Below, one piece after another: positions 25,813 through 38,829 of a stretch of DNA of 64,000 nucleotides (position 1 is its first letter; every line of letters begins with the position of its first letter). The stretch lies in assembly GCA_010909165.1 (NCBI GenBank), contig MU008173.1, positions 186,001-250,000 of the forward strand, in the 5' to 3' direction. The position numbers and the translations under genes were made by a program. Below the pieces are notes generated by a model that ran no database searches, was not told the origin of the DNA, and worked only from the letters and a program-made list of their open reading frames with translations. Source of the stretch: Anthoceros angustus. Taxonomy: Eukaryota; Streptophyta; Anthocerotopsida; Anthocerotales; Anthocerotaceae.

Positions 25813-26085
25813 TCTGTTTAGAAAAGGGTTTCTCCTGAAACCCCTTTTTGCACACGGACTTGGCCGGACCCCTTTTTGCACTTGAAAAAATCCGCACTAT
25901 AATCAGGCTTTTTGATATTTCTCTGCAGACATGTTACCCGCAACCTTTTGAATAATTGTTTTGATACACGTTATTTGAGACTGTAGATTGCAAGTACGTG
26001 GCAAAAACCTAAAGTCCCATTCTCGTTCGGCTTTTTTTTCAAACTAGACACAAAATTCAAACTTATGCGCACTTACATCTAAATA
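25813..26085. repeat. dispersed repeat, copy 2 (first copy at 11,760)
   Basis: Same unit and orientation as 11,760-12,040, including the AAAGGGTTTC/GAAACCCCTTT inverted repeat and AAGTACGTGGCAAAAACC. The methyltransferase-like coding sequence found beyond copy 1 is not recognisable beyond this copy, though the short stretch CGCCAAACGTCTC near 26,337 matches 12,198-12,212. Confidence 0.75.
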
Positions 26086-28900
26086 GCCTCCAACATCCGC
26101 AATCATTGCTGGACGTGATACACATTTAGAGTTTTTAGGGCTTAAGAGACTGTGCAAACTTGTTTGCGCACCAACCTTTCATTCATACTAGTCAATCCTA
26201 AGACTATACTCTCGCTCAGAATTTTAAGACTTTGTTCTTAGACATTGGGACAATAATATCTTCTTTGGCCGATGCTCTTGATCCACGGCTAGTGTGAGAA
26301 TGAGAGTGGCATGGTCTGCACTTAGAGCTGGGTCCACGCCAAACGTCTCAAGATTCAAAAGATGCAAAAGGTTCTCACTACTAGTTCAAAGTTTTAACCA
26401 CTAGAAAAAGATGAGGGTTAAGTAAAGATAAGAACATATCCACATTAGGGTGCACAAAAAGGTTGAAAGCGTCGAAAGGAACCCTTTAAAACAACAAAAT
26501 ATCAAAACAAATACAAAAAATCAAAAATTGTCAAAAATTTTAGAGCAAGTGCGCGAGACTTGCCTCAAAAACTGGACTTTTTATAATTTTTAGGGTTTTA
26601 GGGTTTTTAGACTTTTGCTCTTTTTCTTTGAACGTCTGCATATGAACCAAGTGGGTTCATGCCCGCCTCCTTGCCCCTGTGCACCCAGGCCCCTTGCCTG
26701 CGGATGCACCAGCGCTGCACCTTGCCCTGGTGCATGCACTTGTTCACCCACCGGCCCCGCATGTTTGATGATAACCCGATTAGGTCACCGCCGAAAGAGA
26801 CGGAAACACCGTAAAGAATAAAAGGGGATAGGGTGTTCTTCGTCGCATTAGGGCATAGGATAGATATAAGAGTGGTCTAGGTGAACCTCCTCACGATGTC
26901 TTTGTTATTTTGTCGAGTTCCACATCCTCACCGCCAAAAGGACATGCTTCCCATTAGAAGATCATTTTTCGCGTTCTTTTTGCACAGTGCATGCACAAGT
27001 TTGCACATAGCGTTGTTTAGGCGCACTTATGCGCGCCTAGGCCCCCCTGGTATACAAAAACATACAAAACCACACAAAATGCACAAACTATGGACATGAC
27101 GAAATTATGGAACAATGAGGTCACTGGCCCTTCATCACACCGTCTAAATCGCCATGAACCTGAGTATAAGGCGCCAGCGCGGTGTAAATGACTCGACAAA
27201 AGTGGTGCCGGAGTCGAGAATGCCCGAAACCGATGGATGAACACCTACAAAAACCAACAAAAACCAAACCAACTTCGGGCGAAATAGGGTTGGGATTTTT
27301 CCAAAACCCTTTGACAGAGAAACCCTTTCTAACAGACTTGTTTTAAGGTTAGTCAAGCTCCTTGTATGATCTTATATCGATATCATTATGCTTTAAGTTA
27401 CCCGGCAATCAAATTATCAAAGCTTGCAACGCATACCACTTGTCCCGCTCATAGATCAAAAGGTTCACTTTGTGTGCTAGTTAGTGCTAACCTAACGAAG
27501 GCCAAACAATCATTGTTGTAGACTAATGTTACGAACGGAGGCGATGGTGTTCAGCAGTGCAACGAAGCAAAGAACAAAGTGATTAATAGTAAGAAATACA
27601 TATCCTCATAATTACACATAGCGAAATTCAATATTATGTTTATTTAGGAGAAAAAGATGACGGACGAGCCCATACATATATATGCAATCGAGTATGACCC
27701 ATGGCCATGTCACCGGCCTCCATGCCCGTGTAAGATTGTTTTCACGCCTTTGCCCTAAAATTTCTAAGCAATTTAAAATTTTTCTTTCTTAAGGCCTATT
27801 AGTACAAGGGGCAAGGGCATGAGAAGAGATCGTGGAGATGGGTGTTTGTGATTTTGGTGAGATGGGCGATATGGGGCTTCTCCTTGGGCTTCTGGTCCGG
27901 ATATGCCACCAAGGCGTTCAATGTTGTAGAGTTAGCGAGCTTTATTCCGACTCGTTAGCTATCGGTCAGAGGGTCGACCTTCCCTCGGCGGAATGTCCCG
28001 ACAAGCTTTTGGATATCCTCGTCCACTTGGATCCGAGATATGAGGGTCTTCGTGATACACCACTTTTTGAGCCCGGTGTTTGTGAGTACCCACACCTCCC
28101 AGCAGCCTTCAATGCCTGCATCAACAAAGGGTCATCCATACATCGGATAGCCTTTCGGACCGCTTAAAGAGCACCAAACATTAATTATTGACCACCAATT
28201 CGACTGCACGTCCTCCTCCACTCCCACATACGTGTCCTTCAATTCTCGTAGAAGAATGCCATTTGGATCGCTCAAGAAATCTAAGCAACTCACTTGTTCT
28301 TGAGGTCATATTTAGGCTGCACATGAAAGCCCTCATCTCCGTTCGCTCATTGTTTCCCAAGAGAAACAAAGCCACGTGACATGTGTTGCTAGATCCCTAC
28401 CTTGTAACAAAAGCGTTGCCGTCAAAGGCAACCTTGGGATTGCGCTTCACCATGTTGAACACCTCCTTGTTGGCCTTAACATCCACTTGGCACAAATTCT
28501 TGATATCCTCCTAGCATATTCTTCCAGTCCGGATAGCGACAACACAGACAACGTGAACAATCCCCATCCTCCTCTTCCTCCTCCTCAACCTTTAATGGTT
28601 TCTCCTTTGTACCCGAGCAATCAAAAGCTTACCTTCATAAGAGTTTCTACCACTCGTTTGTGTTGTGCATAATGCAGCGCCATGGCATTTTGCTGACCGC
28701 TCTTTTCCCGAGGCTAGCCAATTGTATGGGGTGCCGATTGCTCAGCGATGACACTCGACAATGATGATTCGCATCTTGACTAAGTGCGAGGCGCCACGGG
28801 CATTGATGCTCGAGGAGGGCCGGCTTCATGAAGTGTAGAGGGTGCCCGCCACGTGCTGCTTACTCATAGGATGAGTCATTCATCAAAACCGAGGTGCTTT
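26086..28900. other. no recognised gene; telomere-like tract
   Basis: No gene is supported over 2.8 kb. Two or three degenerate TTTTAGGG units occur at 26,587-26,612, an interstitial telomere-like scrap. The GC-rich frame at 26,615-26,821 is Cys/Pro-rich low complexity. A 111-codon frame at 27,832-28,167 (+) has no recognisable domain. Confidence 0.5.
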
Positions 28901-28939
28901 GCAACAGCACTGGGACACTAGCATTCTGCAGATCACCAC

Positions 28940-29450
28940 CGATTCCGGGTCTTTTCCTAAGGAGCTAAGCCAATCGTTTTCGGTGAGGGCACCACGGGTC
29001 GTGTCGGAGGGAGGGTTGGTTGCTCGAGTTATCCGCTGGCCGATTGATTTGTGCTCCCCACAACCGACTGACGCTTGCATTCTCGGTGCATCTCGCTCTT
29101 TTCCTTTGGAAAGCCAATTGCACGCAGAGGGCACCGCAGCGTGTCATTGGAAGAGGCGGTTGCTTCTTGGCGCAGTGGAAGGCTTTGCCTCGCTTAGTGG
29201 GGTGACGAGCCGCCTCCGAAACCAAGGTCTGCAACATTGCCGGCCGCTTGACCTGTACTCCCATGGTGACTCTAGGACGGTGGCATTCTCGGTGCATCTC
29301 GCTCTTTTCCTTTGGAAAGCCAATTGTACGAGAGGCACCGCAGCGTGTCATTGGAAGAGGCGGTTGCTTCTGGCGGAGTGGAAGGCTTCACCGCTTAGTA
29401 GCGATGAGCTGCTCCGAAACCGAGGCCTTCGCCAGGGCCATAGTCTTGCA
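28940..29450. repeat. imperfect ~200-bp tandem repeat
   Basis: GCATTCTCGGTGCATCTCGC followed by TCTTTTCCTTTGGAAAGCC and CAGCGTGTCATTGGAAGAGG occurs at about 29,078-29,170 and 29,285-29,375, with a weaker third version at about 28,945-29,020. No gene is associated. Confidence 0.75.
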
Positions 29451-29689
29451 AGTGCTCGCTACACAAAGCGCCAATCCAAGTGCTAAGGGAAGTTTCTTCC
29501 AATGTTATAGTGGACTTAAAAATACTTCTTCTTTTTTCTTATATATTCTCGCACTTAATGGTCATGTAGCAAGGTAGGTAATCGCATATATAGACGAACC
29601 CCTACAAATACATTTAATTTAGAGACATTTATGAGAGTTTGAAAGTTATATTGAGGTTCAATAACTTGGATAAATAAAAAATTATAATC

Positions 29690-29880
29690 GAGGTCCAAGG
29701 AAAGTAATTTTACGAGGTCCAAGAAGAGTAAGTATACCAAGGTCCAAGAAGAGTAATTGTACCAAGGTCCAAGGAGAGTCATTATACCAAGGTCCAAGGA
29801 GAGTCATTATACCAAGGTCCAAGGAGAGTAATTATACCAAGGTCCAAGGAGAGCACTTATACCGAGGTCTAAGGAGCAGT
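29690..29880. repeat. 25-bp minisatellite (about 8 units)
   Basis: Tandem units of the type AAGGTCCAAGGAGAGTCATT plus ATACC, about eight copies; the central ones are nearly identical and the outer ones diverged. Confidence 0.9.
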
Positions 29881-29937
29881 CCATCTTTGTGTAGAGCAGA
29901 TCTTCTTTTCTAATTTGATTAGGAGTCGATCAACTTA

Positions 29938-30017
29938 CGACGTTGGAAGTCTTACGACCCAATAGGTGGAAGTCTTACGACCCAATAGGTAGAAGTCTAG
30001 GACCCAATGGGTGGAAG
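29938..30017. repeat. ~27-bp minisatellite (three units)
   Basis: GGAAGTCTTACGACCCAATA with GGT follows in three units, the last one shortened. Confidence 0.85.
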
Positions 30018-30251
30018 TTGTGGTCGTGATAATCAGCGGCTGGTGTTGTTTTCACATAGTAAAATGTTCTTGGGTCATCCATAAAGTAGTCGCATCGAGT
30101 ATAGGGGACCACTCAAAATTCTTGTTTGAATTGCTACCCCATTAGCTGTGAACGCGTGTATACACTTTGATAGAGATGACTCAACCGTGTCATCCTCGAC
30201 GCTTATGTGCGGAGTGAACTTGACATTTAAGGGTGAGTGTTGTAAGTAATA

Positions 30252-30468
30252 TGTGCTTTCACCTCTTGAAAACGTTATTGGGGTCGTGGGGAAATAGCAT
30301 CATGGATAGGGAGGCAGCCGGCTTTCGTGCTTTCACCTCTTGAAACGTTAATGGGTCAGGGGGAAGTAGTATCCTGGATAGGGAACCAGCCGGCTTGTGT
30401 GCTTTCACCTCTTGAAACGTTATTAGGACAAGGGGACATAGCATCCTGGATAGGGAGCCAGCTGGTGC
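30252..30468. repeat. ~75-bp tandem repeat (three units)
   Basis: Three units starting GTGCTTTCACCTCTTGAAA and ending GGATAGGGAGCCAGC. Minus-strand reading gives an open frame made only of this repeat (AGSLSRMLxPxDPxTFQEVK), so the frame is not a gene. Confidence 0.9.
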
Positions 30469-30499
30469 TCTTGTTTGAATGTCTGCCTGAATGGCTCTA

Positions 30500-32060
30500 A
30501 AATTTTGGATTTGCATCACCATTCCCATCCGTCTATTAGTTCACACATCATGATCGCTCACAATCACTCATGTATGTGTGAACGAAAGAGACAATGCCAG
30601 GCACATGAAATCAACACATTCTCCTTGGTGTTGAATCAACCTCCTTGTATCTTACATTAATCTTTAAAGCTATCTAGCAATCAAAGGCTTGCCATCGCAT
30701 ACCCAGCCATACTAATTCATTGGGGTCCATTAATTTATGGGCTGCCACCCAAGATGACCCCCTATTTATGGCCCTACCACACCCTATGACACCCTATAAC
30801 ACATTATTTGTGACGCCACCATACCTTATCACACACTCTTCCACATACTTATGGCTCACACACATGTCACCCCATGGCACTAGGACATGTGAGCATGTCG
30901 AGTTTCAAAATTCAAACTATAATTAAATAATCAAGGATCATTAATCATGATTTATTATTGAAAATTATTTAAAGTGACAAGAATTTCTTCACCGTGCCCA
31001 CTTGCTTTCAGTGTTCGGGGCCCTAAAATCGCAGGTAGCCAAGTTCCTCGTTTACAACCAACTGGTCCAATGCACCATCCTCGGCCATCTCGCCTTAGCT
31101 CATGCTAGCATCCTAAGCATGTGTCCTTAGCATCCTAATCATCCATCCTTAGCATCCTAAGCATCTTCCCTTAGCATCGTAAGCATATGCAACCTACTCA
31201 CAAGAGCTAGATCCTTAGGCATTCCCTTCACCACATCCTTGTGCCATCTTGTCAAAAACCTAGCGTGATGTTTCACCACCACATTTTGCAAGACCGATCC
31301 AAGGGCATTCCACGTTCGACATCCTTTTGTGGCCATGCTAATAAAACCACGCTTCTTTCAACTCGCGATCTTGCACACATGTCCCACACCAACTAGTTGG
31401 CAACAAAAAGTTAATAGGCCCGATTCCAAAGACAACGACAAATGCACACGGTTTGAAGGGCAGCATTAAAGATTCAGCAGCTCTCAACTCGAGCTCGACA
31501 AGGATGGCTTGGACCGATCGCGATCTCGTCACGACAAATTGTTCACTTTTTCTTTTGGTCCTTCACCGAGGTGGAGCTCCGTGGTGGATGGGGTGCACGA
31601 GGCATCCAGCCCGATTGATCAGATCGGCGGCCTCGAAATCGAAGGTAATCAAACATATGCCGCCAGTTGTATCATGACCTAGCAAGAATTGAAGTTTGCT
31701 TGGCATCAAACGATATCATGTTCTTGGCCCACGAGATCGTATGCCTTGCAATCATCGTATGTTCGATTGGATAGTCCCGAGTGTTGTTAGCGGTCATGGT
31801 TCGCCCAAAGGCTCGTGGTTAACATTCTATAACGCCATCTCTACAAAATTGAACCACCACCACGTTGGTAGTTTATATATATGGATAATGTATTACAACT
31901 GTACTGTGAGATCGTGTGCCTTGCAAGATTTCATCGTATCGATCGGATAGTCGAGTGTTGATCATGGTTTGTCTAGCTCATGGGTTAACATTCTATATAA
32001 TTAACATTATAATCTATACGCATCCCTACAAAATTCATGACACAACATTGATCACGCTGG
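30500..32060. other. no recognised gene; short AGCATCCTA repeats
   Basis: At 31,105-31,190 there are four or five units of about 22 bp built on CCTTAGCATCCTAAGCAT. At 31,001-31,090 a stretch starting GTTCGGGGCCCTAAAATCGC is repeated at 37,575. Two direct repeats of about 60 bp with TGCCTTGCAA...ATCGTATG occur near 31,740 and 31,915. Nothing coding is recognised. Confidence 0.5.

Positions 32061-32065
<5 letters not shown>

Positions 32066-32103
<38 letters not shown>
32066..32103. repeat. (TA)n microsatellite
   Basis: An uninterrupted TA run of about 38 bp. Confidence 0.95.
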
Positions 32104-32104
<1 letters not shown>

Positions 32105-32574
32105 CATAGTGTTCATATGTAGTCCATAGGTTGGACATAAGTTTTTTTTGTTGTGGACTTTGGCACAATTTTATATTAAAAGCCAAGAATTACATAGAGC
32201 AATTGGACTAAGAGAACCTAATGGATGTTGGAGAGAAGTTCACAACACTTGAACATTGTCTATATGTACATACATCCACTAGTACTCTTATTCAAAGTCG
32301 ACGAGGTCGAAATTCAAAGACAAAGGCCGGTTGGCGATCGCTTCTTGCCCAAGATGTTACTTTCCTCGAGACCCAAAAGCTTTTCACAATGTGCAAGCAC
32401 ATCCACTCTTCTTCTCGTGGTACCCCAACAAATCCCGACTCATCACTAGGGCTTGCCGGCTTCGCCCCACCGGAGGTGCCTCACCTTAATTCAGAGTGCA
32501 CATCATGTCACCCAATGATAGTGGATTGATAAACGCTACATATATAGCTTGAGACTAAAATTGACGAAAAAAGG

Positions 32575-34430
32575 AGGACATGTCGAGATTTGCCAAGGAT
32601 TCCGATTGACCACTTGAGTTGATGAAGTTTTGGGACTTGTCATTTTCGAACATGACTTCAAAATGACAAGATGGAATTTGAACTCGATATGCGCACACGT
32701 GGCAGCCATCCATTTGTCCCATTATAATATAAGGAGGCACTCCAAGGCACTAATGGTTTCGATTTGCCTTGAACACTCATAATATTTGAAGCCGAATATA
32801 CAAACCCTCTTCCGCAACCGAAACCCTCATGTTCAAATTTTGATAGTACCTATAATGCATGATTAAGCATGATTTTGATTCTAAGATGGGTGTTATGTCA
32901 TCTCAATGCAATTTCAATCGCATTAGTTCGAGAAATACGCCTAGTTATGGTGGTTGCCTCGGGAAATAGGTATGCTGGACGAAGTTTAAAGGCTTTTGAA
33001 GGTGATGCCAGGCTTCAATTGCTCCAAAAATCGCTACACATAAAACTTTCAACCCATGAAACAAAGAAATCAAGTACTCACTGCAGACACAAAACAAGGC
33101 AGGACTCGGGCACCGCCAACACGCCATCCATGACTACTTCTACGGCCTCGACGCCGCATGATCCGGGCCTCAAAGTTGTCGCTCTCTCCATGATATTTCC
33201 TCGTGTCCGAGGAGCCACCCACAACCTCGATGGCTTGTCTCGGAGGCCACATCGGTCCAATGTTTGAAGCGCCCAATAGGATCTCTGCCACGCTTCTCCG
33301 AAGACCCCAAAGAAACAACTTGAGCTTGTGACAAACCTTTTTCCGACAATGTCACTTCACTTTTAGCTTGACCGAGTTGGACCCCATGGGTGAGGCTCTG
33401 TGGGGTCAACTCCTCCTCCAAGGCCCGCAAAACTTCATATCCATGGATCCTCCGATATGAACTCGCTGCATACTGCTTGTCCACATCCACAAGAATGCAC
33501 CCGACCGCATAGGAGAGCAGCCATCGTGTCGATCCACTTCGCACACGGCCTAAAATCCAATCTCCTCCTTCGAGAAGTTTTTGATGATTCTCATCATCGT
33601 GCCCAATGGCCTCGACACGCATACACCACCGCCTTATCGAGGGATGTATAGCAGCCTTCTTCACGGCGGTCATGCCCAATGACCGCACTATCTGCTTGTT
33701 GAAGGAACCCCATTCAGAGCATGGAAAACATTTGGCCATTGTATGTATGTTAAGCCCCACCCAATCAGAATGTATTCCACAAAGGTCGAGCCCCTAGGTC
33801 CTGCATATTAGTCTTGTCCCACAAATGACACCAACCTCCCCAAAGGCACCACTTCCGATTGCCTCCCTCATCGGTGGTGCCCTCCACACGCATGACTATC
33901 ATCCGTGATTCCATCGCGAACTTGTCATATCATGGAAAGCATGGAAACTGACTACCGCCGTAAGCCCATAGTGACATCATGTTTTCCTTTAAACTCTCGG
34001 GCACATCCATGACCATCAATGTGTATTCAACTCAGCAGTGAAGCCCTCATGTCAACGATATCCCTTGCCATAACCTCGCACTTCACAATATTCTCCGTTG
34101 CCTGAATCGGAGTGAAAGATTGCGGTGCTCTTCCATGTCCATGTCCGCTATAGCCCTACTGCCTCCTCCAAGCCTTTCCAAGTGCACTTCAAGCACAAAA
34201 AGCTTGAAAGCGGTAGTTTCTTCAGTCATCCACATCCTTTACTTGGTCAGAAACCACACAAAGATTATGTCAATATAACTACTCGACATTCAAAGGATAT
34301 CACATGTGACAAAGTATATAATCGAAGGACACGATCGGGCGCCAAGATGCCGGCTGGCGAGCTCAACCCAGAACATGTAAATCTCGGGTGGAACAAAAGG
34401 GTAAAAGCTCATTTGATTTTGAGGCGGAGT
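32575..34430 (-). pseudogene. methyltransferase-like repeat unit, dispersed copy (family copy 2)
   Basis: This 1.86-kb segment is also present at 38,300-40,130 and 41,555-43,370. Read on the minus strand it holds a broken DNA N4/N6-methyltransferase-like gene. An N-terminal piece lies about 34,240-34,010. The central piece has GSFNKQIVRSLGM, then NHQKLLEGGDWIL. Motif I lies about 33,560-33,505, where the frame jumps. Then comes LVDVDKQYAASSYRRIHGYE-like sequence and the tail RALEEELTPQSLTHGVQLGQ, SEKGLSQAQVVSLGSSEKR. The GDWIL-motif I-VDVDK-RI order is that of N6_N4_Mtase C-termini. Frameshifts prevent expression of one protein. Outside the CACTA element, unlike the other two copies. Confidence 0.6.
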
Positions 34431-34662
34431 GCCTTGTGGGGTCCCAACACCTCGTTCGCAGCAGCCACAGGTGATAGCTACATTGTTGTCGCTAAGACAA
34501 GTCCGTGGGATGGGGAGGATCCAATGATATCACTGGACTCTTGCATTTTCAATTAAGTGGCCAAGGCGTACAGGGAGTTACCTATGCTGAATTGAGCTGG
34601 CCAAGTTGGCAGTCTGACCTGCGGTAGGGTGTGCAAGTAGTAGCTGCAGTGGATGGTGGGAT

Positions 34663-34665
34663 CAA
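34663..34665. other. left target-site duplication of the CACTA element (CAA)
   Basis: CAA immediately before the CACTA end at 34,666; the same CAA follows the right end at 52,274-52,276. A 3-bp duplication is the rule for CACTA (En/Spm) elements. Confidence 0.8.
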
Positions 34666-34684
34666 CACTACTAGGAAAACGGGT

Positions 34685-35285
34685 CTCTTACAACGGAAAT
34701 TACAACGGCAATTACTACGACTTTACGCCGTCCGTTGTAAAACCCTCGTAGTAAACACACCTTAGTAATATCCGTAGTAAATATTCATACTAATTATAAT
34801 AAGGCTATACCTTGTATTATATACTGATTGTCCCGTATACGTTGACGACTTAACCGGGTGGTCCGTATGGTGGTTAACCTTTACAGACGCCTTTACTGGG
34901 ACAATACTACGATGCACTTACAACGCGTTTTACAACTTCACTAACCATAGTTAATATATTATAGTTAAGTAATCAAGGTTACTTGACTATAGTTTACTAA
35001 CTAGGATTAAGTAATGTTGTTACATGACCCCATCTTGATTGGTGTTAAGTAACCACGGTTAATTAAACTCAATGTTCTCTATAAAGAGTACCTTGTTGTA
35101 AATGTCCGTTGTCAAGGTTCCCTTTACAACGGACTTTTAAACCTCGATGTAAAGGGGTCGTTGTAAATGTGTTAAACCTTTACAACAATTGTAAAGGAAC
35201 CAGTTGTAAAGGGTTCGTAGTAAAGAGCTATCCCTTTACAACGACTTGTAATGGAACCTCGTTGTAAAAGTAATGGGTTTAGGAT
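34685..35285. repeat. left subterminal repeat array of the CACTA element
   Basis: At least a dozen copies, on both strands, of TTACAACG/CGTTGTAAA-like motifs spaced tens of bases apart; none is coding. The counterpart array is at 51,830-52,210. Confidence 0.8.
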
Positions 35286-35662
35286 TAGTGTCCTTGTAAA
35301 AGTGTTGTGTGTGAACTAAAACCGTTCGATGTAAATCTACGGAGGTCTCGTATAAACATCCACCTACAGCACCCAAAACGTCACCTACAACCCCACTAGG
35401 ACCGCCCACAATCACGCATACAAATCTAAGCGCAAGAAGGTAAACCATTTCCGAATTGTTTGGGGAGAAGACAGAGCAACATGGCCTACATCCTACAATT
35501 CACCGAATTCACGTCCTTGGCCTCCACCACACAGCGCAGCCTCAAGACAGAGTCCATCCGGAAGACATCCCATCACGATATCGACAAACAATTGCCGTGC
35601 ATTCGGCTACAAAATGTTTGTTGGATGTAGGAGTCGAATAACTGAGCTAAGAAGTTGCTTCC

Positions 35663-36450
35663 TTAGCCTTCCTTGCAACGTTCGGGAAGAAGGTGCTCCA
35701 CCATGAACCCTTCATCACGGACCTTCTTATGCAAGATTGCTTCCATCACCTTTTCATCACATTCCCCAGCCGTATCTCGCCTCATGCAGGAGGTTCCATT
35801 GACTATGTATCCAGACTTCCACACGCCTTTTTGAGGACCCAAAGATGGAGCAGTTTCACTTTCCTTCCAATAAGCTCTAAGCTTTGTCACCGTTCCATGC
35901 CCGGATCCCACATACTTAATCTCTTCAAAGGTGGCCTGTCTATCAAACTTGGCTTTGAACCTGTCCATGAACTGCTTTTGCCCTCCAAACCCAAAGCATG
36001 AATATGGCTTATCGTCATTTTTCCTCATTGTAAGGCGCCGAGTCACTAGGAGCAATGACACCGTCTAGCTTGTCCTTCTCTTGTTTCAATAGAACATCCC
36101 AATACTCTCGTTTAAGGCTCTTAGGCACGTACTTGTCGCAAGCTTTCTTGCCCTTCAAGAAATGCCTAGCCTCCTTCCTCAAGTTGTTCTTCCAATGCCT
36201 CAAGCCCGAGCATTTCGAGCCACAACACGAAACGCGTCCATGGACCGATATGGTCCGCTAATGCTTTCCACAAGAAGGACATCAACATCGAATGTTCCAA
36301 ATCGAACAGGTTGCATAAATGACGAATGGCGAAGTGCACCCGATCCTTCATTGGAAACCAAGATGGCGAGTCTCGAGAGAATATAGCGCAGCCGAAAAAG
36401 CATGATCGATGGATATGAATAGGGCAATCACGAAAAATAAGGCTGGACAT
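35663..36450 (-). pseudogene. coding-like sequence in the CACTA element, function unknown
   Basis: Three minus-strand frames follow each other in order: FPMKDRVHFAIRHLCNLFDL and ALADHIGPWTRFVLWLEM (36,450-36,166), RHWKNNLRKEARHFLKGKKA with KYVPKSLKREYWDVLLKQEK (36,203-36,015), then RFKAKFDRQATFEEIKYVGS and TVTKLRAYWKESE (36,061-35,663). Composition is protein-like, and the order suggests one gene with frameshifts. The W/YV/LK-rich centre is reminiscent of plant En/Spm accessory proteins (Transposase_24 type), but I cannot assign it firmly. Confidence 0.4.
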
Positions 36451-36459
36451 CTAAACCTA

Positions 36460-38080
36460 AGGACTTTCGTGAAATACGCACTGTACCAAGGCTTGATTTA
36501 CAGTGTCCGAGCTACAACTGTTGTAGCTTAGACCTGAATTGCCACAAGACTACTCTGGAAAAAATAAGAAACTGTCCACGCTTACCAGATTCATGCAAAT
36601 GAGAAAGGAGAACCTCATCAGTAAGTCCCAAATCCTCTTCGTTTTCTACCGTCCTTGTTGCCCTTCACCTCATCATCAAAACACTGGAATTTCAATACCA
36701 ACCCCAACATGGGCATCAACGGGAGATGCCCAAATTCGGGACATGCTCTTGCCCTCTGGTGCATCCTCGTCCTCTCGCACAAGTGTGGGATGAACGGATC
36801 CTTGGAGTGCTCGGGACCACAACGTCGACCCTACGCACTCCCCGTTAGCAATCTCACCTTGGTTTAGGGGAGCACAAGCATTTCCTCCGAATTATCACTC
36901 GAGACTTCCCTCGGCTAGTGCTTTTTGAGGAGTGCATGTCCCTTGCTAGCATGCGGACACATTTGAACCTCAATCGATCATCGAAAACGGACGGCGGATC
37001 TGTCTTGGCCGACCTCTTCCCAACCGCCTCCTTGTTCCCTCGTGGTGAGTGTGCTTTTTGTCAGGGCTCAAAACTCGGACTTGCAATGTGTTCATCGCAA
37101 TCGCCTTTGAGATTCCGGATCGCATGGCATAGACCCATCCGGCATGTGTGCCTTATCATTTGACATCCCAAAGGGATGGTCCATGTTATCAATCGAATGG
37201 ACGTCTTCTAATGCCACGCATCGACGCCCCAAAGCCATCTTCGTCGTCATCATCTTGGATCTTGTGTTTGCTCACCGCAGCCGCCAAAACCCTCTCTCTC
37301 GCCTGCCTGACGGCTGGGTTTGTGCCGCACACCATGCCAGCTCACCCTTGATGCGCTTGGACCGTCTGTCCCACCTCGAGCTGCCCTCCCAAGCCCATCC
37401 ATGCCACGCCTCAAGCTCGTATTGTTGACCGTCCTTTTGTTGCACCTTGCCCGGCCACGGCTTTGCGACCCGTCCATCCTTCCCATGCCGAGTATGTTGA
37501 AGACGCACGGCTCTGGGTCCGCCTCACCGTGTGCTTGCCCCTAGATTTCTTCACCGTCCACTTGCCTTTCGGTGTTCGGGGCCCTAAAATCGCAGTAGCC
37601 AAGTTCGTTCTTACAACCAGTTGGGTCCAATGCACCATCCTCGCGTAGCCTCGACTGCATCCCCCAAAGGCGCCGTGCGTGCGCCGTGTCTCGGGTCCTT
37701 CTCGCACGACAAGCAATCTTCGGCTAATGGCATGCAACCCATTGTTGGTTGTGAAGAGCAGGAGCTCAATCAAGGCATGAAAGAACAACGCCCCAAAGAA
37801 CACACGAAAAACAACCCCTACCCCTCACCTTGACAAAGCTCGTCAGGAACCCACGCTGATGTGTCGCGTGCAACACCACCAGAAACCCGCTTACTCAACG
37901 CTGGAGACGAGGTTTCATGACACTCATTGTTTTTGAACACGGTAGGTTCTATGCAACTTTGCCGCTAGTATTCAAGTCCAAATCGCTTGCATGGTGCTCT
38001 TGTAATGTGAACACGGCCGGTAGACGTAATCATACCGCATTTCCAACCATTTATAGCCAATTACTTTGGGTTTCTAGAAC
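36460..38080. other. CACTA interior, no recognised gene
   Basis: Short overlapping frames only. 37,556-37,645 repeats 31,001-31,090 (GTTCGGGGCCCTAAAATCGC, then CCAATGCACCATCCTCG), linking the element's interior with sequence outside it. Confidence 0.45.
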
Positions 38081-38829
38081 TCGATATGGTAAACTGTGGT
38101 TTAGACCCCGCCCCAAAAACCCAAGGACATATTATTTTGAATGAAGTGTCCTTAGTTTCAAACCCGGTTTAGCTAACCCGGTTTCAAACCTAAGTACACT
38201 TTGTAAACCCGGGTTAACCTATAAACCCGGATTAAAAACCCAAGGACACTTTTGAAAACCCGGATTTCATTCGTCGAGATTTCATCAAGGACACATTGTC
38301 ATTTTGTCGAGATTTCGCCAAGGATTCCGATTGACCACTTGAGTTGATGTCGTTTTGGGACTTGTCATTTTCTAACATGATCTACCGGCACCAAGACAAG
38401 TGAATTTGAACTCGAGTATGCCTACACGTGGCAGCCATCCATTTGTCCTAGCTTATAATATAAGAGGCATACATTCCAAGTACTCCAATGGTTTCGATTT
38501 GCCTTGAACACTCATAATATTTGAAGCCCGAATATACAAACCCTCTTCCGCAAATCGAAACCCTCATGTTCAAATCGATAGTACCTATAATGCATGATTA
38601 AGCATGATTTGATTCTAAGGGATGTGTTATGTCATCTCAATGCAATTTCACCGCATTAGTTCGAGAAATACGCCTAGTTATGGTGGTTGCCTTCGAAATA
38701 GCGTTGGACGAAGTCGCTAAAGGCTTTTGAGGTAGGAAGGCGCGGCATGCTTACGCCACCGCTCAGCAAATCTTACACATAAAACTTCAACCCATGAAAC
38801 AAAGAAAAAGTACTCACTCGCGATCACAA

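Noticed and set aside
26587-26612. telomere
   Set aside because: Only two or three degenerate TTTTAGGG units in the middle of other sequence.
30259-30528. 89-codon frame with repeated AGSLSR
   Set aside because: It is simply the translation of the 75-bp tandem repeat.
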